Shown piece after piece: positions 5,761 to 8,560 of a DNA stretch of 8,560 nucleotides. The notes under the pieces were generated by a model. The model was not told the origin of the DNA. It searched no databases and saw only the letters and a list, made by a program, of their open reading frames with translations. The stretch is from Methanocorpusculaceae archaeon UBA456 (GTDB lineage Archaea > Halobacteriota > Methanomicrobia > Methanomicrobiales > Methanocorpusculaceae), in contig DAJQ01000009.1 in the NCBI GenBank assembly GCA_002496395.1, forward strand, positions 1-8,560, written 5' to 3'. Each line of letters begins with the position of its first letter. The stretch's first letter is position 1. The translations under genes were made by a program, and so were the position numbers.

Positions 5761-7326
5761 TCACCCCATTCTCACAATCGCTCCCCTGTTCCTCGCGGAG
5801 ACCTCTTCCACCGTGCCGCCCACCCCTTCAAGTGCACGCCGTGCCGCCTCCGCAACCGCAGTGTCGCCCTTGTCGATGATCGCATACACCGTCGGCCCGA
5901 ATGAGGAGAGGCCCGCCCCGTATGCGCCTGCCTCACAGAGCAGGGCGGGCAGGTTCCGGACATTTTCAGGCTGGAGCGATGCTTCCACCTGCTTGAATCC
6001 GATCTCCTGCATCCGGTTCACTGCCGACCCGAACCGCCTGATATCGCCTTCGACAACAGAGGGAAGCATCTGCATCATCACAAGATGGCAGATCTCCTGT
6101 ACTTCAGCGAGAGGCACAGGGCAGTATTCTGAGAAGATATCGACCTCAGCTTTCTCCGAGGCTCCCGCCACCGTATCCGGCGTGACAAGCAGGATCCCCC
6201 AGTCTTCGGGAAAGGGATGGCGGATCGTCACCGGTGCCGGTGTTACCCCGCGTGAGGCGGAGGAAGGTATAAAAACTGTCTTCTCCTGATCCGGTCCGAA
6301 CCGGTGCCCCCCGTCGATGATGATCCCTCCTGCATCAAAAGCGGCAGTTCCGATCCCGGATGTCCCGCCCCGGCCGGTGATCCGGGCGAGATCCAGTGCT
6401 GTTGCCTCCCTCCCGAAGAGCTCTGCCACCGCCTTTGCTGCTGCAAGTGCGATCTGCGTCCCGCTCCCAAGCCCCGAGTGGCGGGGAAGAAGGGTATGGA
6501 GGATGATTGTGGCCCCCCCGGTGAGCCCGAAGTGTTCGATCACCGCATCTGCCGCATCTGCCGCACGCTGCCTGCTCTCCTCATCACCACCATGCACCGA
6601 AACCCGGCCGGCAGCCCTCGCCTCGATGAGGAGATGGGGCCGGTCAAGGGTGATCCCGATCCCGCCGTCAACGCGGCCAATGCTCCCGTTTAAGTCGATC
6701 AAGCCGATATGAAGGCGGGAGGGGGTATCCACGATGACCCGCTTTGTATCAGAGAAGGTGCCTGAGGAAAAGATCTCGGTGATCACCATCAGGGGCTCAT
6801 CTTTGTGGATGATCCTATACCGCCGGGCAAAGAGCGGCTCACCCGGAAGAATGCCGAAGACTCCGGCGAGATGTTCATCTGCCGGGTATGAATCGATCGT
6901 CAGGATCTCGCGGCGGGATTCAACTTTGTGTTTTTTGAGGATGATTCCGATCGGAATATCGGCCTTCATCATATCCGTTCTCATCTCAGGAGCAAGCCGG
7001 TTAATCGGGGTGTAGGAGATGGCATAGATGAGTGGCTGCCCCTCTTCACCAACACCCAGATCAACAATCCGGTGGTTCACCGGGTCGCCTTCGCTGATGG
7101 CAAGCAGGTCAGCAACCTCTTGATCTGCCGGGAGCACCTCCTGAAGCCGGGTCTTCACCCCCACATTCGACTCGGTTGCAAGCGACAGAAGGTGGGTGAC
7201 TGAGCCGTCTGTTCCAAGGAGCACCTTCTGGAAGGGAGATAAATCTCCGGTATTCACCTCGATCTCACCGATACGAACAGCGATCTCGGTAGCGCTGAGC
7301 GGGTGGATCTCATGACCGGTATTCAT
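5761..7326 (-). CDS. mptG: Chorismate lyase / beta-RFAP synthase fusion
   Basis: Probable bifunctional enzyme of tetrahydromethanopterin synthesis (521 aa). Residues about 20-195 resemble the archaeal chorismate pyruvate-lyase (DUF98, UbiC/UTRA fold): NHRIVDLG, PLIYAISYTPINRL and ARRYRIIHKDEPLMVITEIF, where R168 and E184 are candidate active-site residues. This part would release 4-hydroxybenzoate and pyruvate from chorismate. Residues about 196-521 are a GHMP-kinase-fold beta-RFAP synthase: PSRLHIGLIDLNG, the P-loop PRHSGLGSGTQ (281-291), RGGTSGIGTAAFDAGG (319-334) and GAGLSSFGPTVYAI (470-483). It condenses PRPP with the (hydroxy/amino)benzoate, releasing CO2 and PPi. In Methanocaldococcus jannaschii the two functions are, to my knowledge, separate genes, so this is a Rosetta-stone fusion. 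First gene of an operon; the ATG at 7326 has no clear ribosome site. N-domain activity is inferred from fold-level motifs. Confidence 0.88.
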   Translation of the reverse strand: MNTGHEIHPLSATEIAVRIGEIEVNTGDLSPFQKVLLGTDGSVTHLLSLATESNVGVKTRLQEVLPADQEVADLLAISEGDPVNHRIVDLGVGEEGQPLIYAISYTPINRLAPEMRTDMMKADIPIGIILKKHKVESRREILTIDSYPADEHLAGVFGILPGEPLFARRYRIIHKDEPLMVITEIFSSGTFSDTKRVIVDTPSRLHIGLIDLNGSIGRVDGGIGITLDRPHLLIEARAAGRVSVHGGDEESRQRAADAADAVIEHFGLTGGATIILHTLLPRHSGLGSGTQIALAAAKAVAELFGREATALDLARITGRGGTSGIGTAAFDAGGIIIDGGHRFGPDQEKTVFIPSSASRGVTPAPVTIRHPFPEDWGILLVTPDTVAGASEKAEVDIFSEYCPVPLAEVQEICHLVMMQMLPSVVEGDIRRFGSAVNRMQEIGFKQVEASLQPENVRNLPALLCEAGAYGAGLSSFGPTVYAIIDKGDTAVAEAARRALEGVGGTVEEVSARNRGAIVRMG

Positions 7327-7413
7327 TATGATGAGGTACTGATCCGGAGGTTCTTACCTCTATTGATCCAATAATCCCAAACCATAACCACGATCAGATC
7401 CACACTACTGTGT
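7327..7413. promoter_or_regulatory. Divergent promoter region, mptG-like / PPC gene
   Basis: These 87 bases must hold both outward promoters. The AT-rich stretch attgatccaataatccc (7362-7378) reads on the minus strand as a TATA-like ATTATTGG for the fusion gene, predicting a start near 7345 and a leader of about 20 bases. A perfect inverted repeat, GAGGT-tctt-ACCTC (7347-7360), lies between that TATA and the predicted start, where a repressor would act. The same AT patch could serve the plus-strand PPC gene, whose ATG at 7414 lacks a ribosome site and may be near-leaderless. Elements are assigned by position and composition only. Confidence 0.45.
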
Positions 7414-7860
7414 ATGCAATATTCGGAAGGCACAGTTGGCCGGGTCTTCTTCCTTCGGTTTGATGATGGCGAGGATCTGATCGAATCGGCCCGATCATTT
7501 ATTCAGGAGAAACAGATCAGCCATGGAGTCATATCATTCCTGGGAGCGCTCCATTCTGCAGGACTTGTGACCGGGCCGGAGGAGGCGGTGATCCCCCCGG
7601 TGCCCCATAAGGAGCAGATCGAAGGTGGCTGGGAGTGCCTCGGCACTGCCACCATCTATCCGGGTGAGGACGCCCCCTCTCTCCATCTCCACGCAGCTGC
7701 CGGACGGGGCCGTGATGCCGTCTGCGGCTGCCTCAGAACCGACTGCCGGGTGTACCTTGTGGTTGAGGCGGTCATCTGGGAGGTCCTTGGAATCGAAGGT
7801 GAACGCATCCATGATCCCCGGATTGGAGCGGCACTTCCTGTGCTTGGGGCCCGCCGGTAG
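7414..7860 (+). CDS. PPC/DUF296-domain protein (148 aa)
   Basis: Stand-alone PPC (plants and prokaryotes conserved, DUF296) domain. The family forms trimers and in plants is joined to AT-hook DNA-binding motifs; the role of the free-standing archaeal forms is unknown. Seen here: an N-terminal strand VGRVFFLRFDDGEDLIESARSF, ISHGVISFLGALHSAGL (35-51), GGWECLGTATI (71-81), then the likely metal-site strand PSLHLHAAAGRG with H91 and H93, CGCLRTDCRVYLVVEAVIWEV with C106 and E118, and a short C-terminal strand. No AT-hook, signal peptide or membrane segment. The usual GGHL of the plant form is GCLR here, which I believe is common in archaeal members. Transcribed away from the methanopterin operon and closed by its own terminator, so it is a single-gene unit. 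A DNA-binding role should not be assumed. Confidence 0.8.
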   Translation: MQYSEGTVGRVFFLRFDDGEDLIESARSFIQEKQISHGVISFLGALHSAGLVTGPEEAVIPPVPHKEQIEGGWECLGTATIYPGEDAPSLHLHAAAGRGRDAVCGCLRTDCRVYLVVEAVIWEVLGIEGERIHDPRIGAALPVLGARR

Positions 7861-7875
7861 TTGTTCATCAGAATC

Positions 7876-7911
7876 TTCGGTTTTCCTCTGAAAACCGAAT
7901 ATTTTTCTTTA
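7876..7911 (+). terminator. Hairpin plus U-tract terminator after the PPC gene
   Basis: ttcggttttc (7876-7885) and gaaaaccgaa (7890-7899) form a perfect 10-bp stem with the 4-base loop ctct, followed at once by tatttttcttta. It sits 15 bases after the PPC stop and looks like a textbook intrinsic terminator. Archaeal polymerase stops at the U-tract mainly, so the hairpin may add stability or protect the 3' end. It separates the PPC gene from the feo operon. Confidence 0.85.
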
Positions 7912-7923
7912 TTCTCCTCTTTT

Positions 7924-7938
7924 TCGAATCTTCTTCGA
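7924..7938. promoter_or_regulatory. Inverted repeat in the feo promoter region
   Basis: TCGAA-tcttc-TTCGA is a perfect 5-bp inverted repeat with a 5-base spacer, between the PPC terminator and the first feoA ATG at 7978. The T-rich tctttattc just upstream (7905-7913) could provide the TATA element, putting the transcription start near this repeat. An operator for an iron-responsive DtxR-type repressor would fit the location, but the repeat is not a known consensus I can name. Confidence 0.3.
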
Positions 7939-7977
7939 CTCGGGGTTATCCCTACCAAACAACAGAACAAGCAGGTA

Positions 7978-8232
7978 ATGAGTTCACCAGATCATTCACC
8001 AGTTACCCTTGACACAGTCATATCCGGTGATAAGGCAAGGATTGTAAGTGTCAAAGCGAAGGGGCAGCTCAGGAAGCGTCTCCTTGAGATGGGCATCATT
8101 CCGGGTGCCATCATCGAGTCGATCCGGGTTGCCCCACTCGGCGATCCCGTTGAGTTCCGGGTCAAAGGCTATAACCTCTCCATCAGGAAAGGAGATGCTG
8201 CCTGCATCGAAGTTGTGATGGGGGTGGAGTGA
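7978..8232 (+). CDS. feoA: FeoA-domain protein 1 (84 aa)
   Basis: Small SH3-like FeoA protein of the ferrous iron transport system, thought to bind the cytosolic G-domain side of FeoB and support Fe(II) uptake. The family pattern is complete: VTLDTVISGDKARIVSVKAKG, QLRKRLLEMGIIPGAIIES, VAPLGDPVEFRVKGYNLSIRKGDA and IEVV. The frame is open back to 7861, but that extension runs through the PPC terminator, so the ATG at 7978 is chosen; it gives the usual FeoA length. The start has only a weak AGGT close by. The stop is followed 2 bases later by the second feoA, with the ribosome site of that gene inside this one. Confidence 0.92.
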   Translation: MSSPDHSPVTLDTVISGDKARIVSVKAKGQLRKRLLEMGIIPGAIIESIRVAPLGDPVEFRVKGYNLSIRKGDAACIEVVMGVE

Positions 8233-8234
8233 GC

Positions 8235-8474
8235 ATGGCATCCTGCCCTCTCTCTCTCCTCTCCCCCGGAACTGTCGGGAAGATTACGGGCGTCCATGCG
8301 GGCCATGGTCTTCGCCGCCGTCTCTATGCCCTTGGGCTTGTACCTGAGGCGACTATTACGGTTGTCACGCGTGACAGGGGTTCGATCATCGTCTCTGTAT
8401 GCGGCTGCCGGTATGCCCTCTCCCGCGGGATGGCGATGAAAGTGTTGATCGAATTGGAGGTGGCTGCACAATGA
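8235..8474 (+). CDS. feoA: FeoA-domain protein 2 (79 aa)
   Basis: Second FeoA-like SH3-fold protein in tandem with the first and directly before feoB. Visible pattern: LLSPGTVGKITGVHAGHGLRRRLYALGLVPEATITVV, then RGSIIVSVCGCRYALSRGMAMKVLIE. It differs clearly from its neighbour in sequence and carries Cys4, Cys56 and Cys58 (the latter two as CGC), so the pair are old paralogues, not a recent duplication. The ATG at 8235 has GGAG 5 bases upstream (8226-8229) and is preferred to the GTG at 8229, which overlaps the previous stop. The stop overlaps the feoB ATG (ATGA, 4 bases), so translation is coupled. It probably acts as a FeoB accessory with the first FeoA, perhaps as a heteromer. Confidence 0.9.
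   Translation: MASCPLSLLSPGTVGKITGVHAGHGLRRRLYALGLVPEATITVVTRDRGSIIVSVCGCRYALSRGMAMKVLIELEVAAQ
8456..8462 (+). promoter_or_regulatory. Strong Shine-Dalgarno site of feoB
   Basis: GGAGGTG stands 8 bases before the feoB ATG at 8471, a near-perfect match to the archaeal 16S 3' end. It lies inside the second feoA (codons for LEVA) and fixes the feoB start despite the 4-base ATGA overlap. Confidence 0.85.
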
Positions 8475-8560
8475 AGAAGACGATCACGGTTGCCCTGACC
8501 GGAAACCCAAATGTCGGGAAGACGACGGTCTTCAATTCATTGACCGGCGCCCGCCAGCAT
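8471..8560 (+). CDS. feoB: Ferrous iron transporter FeoB, N-terminal fragment
   Basis: First 30 codons of FeoB, the polytopic membrane Fe(II) transporter with an N-terminal GTPase-like G domain; the rest lies beyond the window. The visible protein is a short hydrophobic strand (ITVALTG) followed by the G1/P-loop GNPNVGKTT and then VFNSLTGARQH, which leads to switch I. This is the characteristic FeoB opening and, with two feoA genes upstream, makes the call secure. It is truncated only by the window edge. Confidence 0.93.
   Translation, partial: MKKTITVALTGNPNVGKTTVFNSLTGARQH

Noticed and set aside
6243..6712. Several long frames antisense or frame-shifted within the mptG-like gene (for example plus 6304-6693 and 6317-6712).
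   Set aside because: They are rich in Pro, Ser, Cys and Arg, as expected of shadows of a GC-rich gene, and the true frame shows GHMP motifs throughout.
7861..7977. N-terminal extension of the first FeoA up to 7861.
   Set aside because: It would be translated through the PPC terminator hairpin and U-tract, and FeoA proteins are normally 75-90 residues, matching the ATG at 7978.

Overview
The window looks like chromosomal DNA of a methanogenic archaeon, most likely from Methanomicrobiales or a close relative. Three things point there. There is a methanopterin-pathway gene (beta-RFAP synthase fused to an archaeal chorismate-lyase-type domain). There is a surface protein of the kind abundant in that group. 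There is also a soluble PAS histidine kinase with the methanogen-type H-box TRHDILNQL. GC content is moderate, short intergenic gaps and TATA-like AT-rich patches replace bacterial -35/-10 promoters, and several starts carry strong GGAGGTG- or GGTG-type ribosome sites. No rRNA, tRNA, CRISPR array or insertion sequence was found.

Layout, left to right. Positions 1-293 hold no gene I can identify; one minus-strand frame stays open to the window edge. Positions 294-802 carry a two-gene type II toxin-antitoxin module: an AbrB/MazE-like antitoxin overlapping a RelE/ParE-type toxin. Positions 859-3448, minus strand, form a probable two-gene operon: a cytosolic two-PAS histidine kinase followed closely by a secreted, C-terminally anchored surface protein. 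A divergent TPR protein (3693-4559) lies across a roughly 240-base spacer.

Positions 4569-7326, minus strand, form a second operon. Its first gene is the 521-residue chorismate-lyase/beta-RFAP-synthase fusion (mptG-like), followed 3 bases later by a glycerophosphodiester phosphodiesterase and then by a rhodanese lipoprotein. A short divergent promoter region separates this operon from a plus-strand PPC/DUF296 protein (7414-7860), which ends at a clear hairpin plus U-tract terminator. The right edge is an iron-uptake operon, feoA-feoA-feoB, with feoB cut by the window end after its P-loop.

How the genes fit together. The fusion enzyme would make 4-hydroxybenzoate from chorismate and condense it with PRPP, the committed step toward tetrahydromethanopterin, the C1 carrier of methanogenesis. 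The feo genes would bring in Fe(II), in high demand in methanogens. The kinase, surface protein and TPR protein may form one sensory or envelope locus, but that is inferred from position only. I see no clear novel defence or mobile system. The most interesting points are the bifunctional fusion and its operon partners, the kinase/surface-protein pairing, and the compact terminator-promoter junction ahead of feo.
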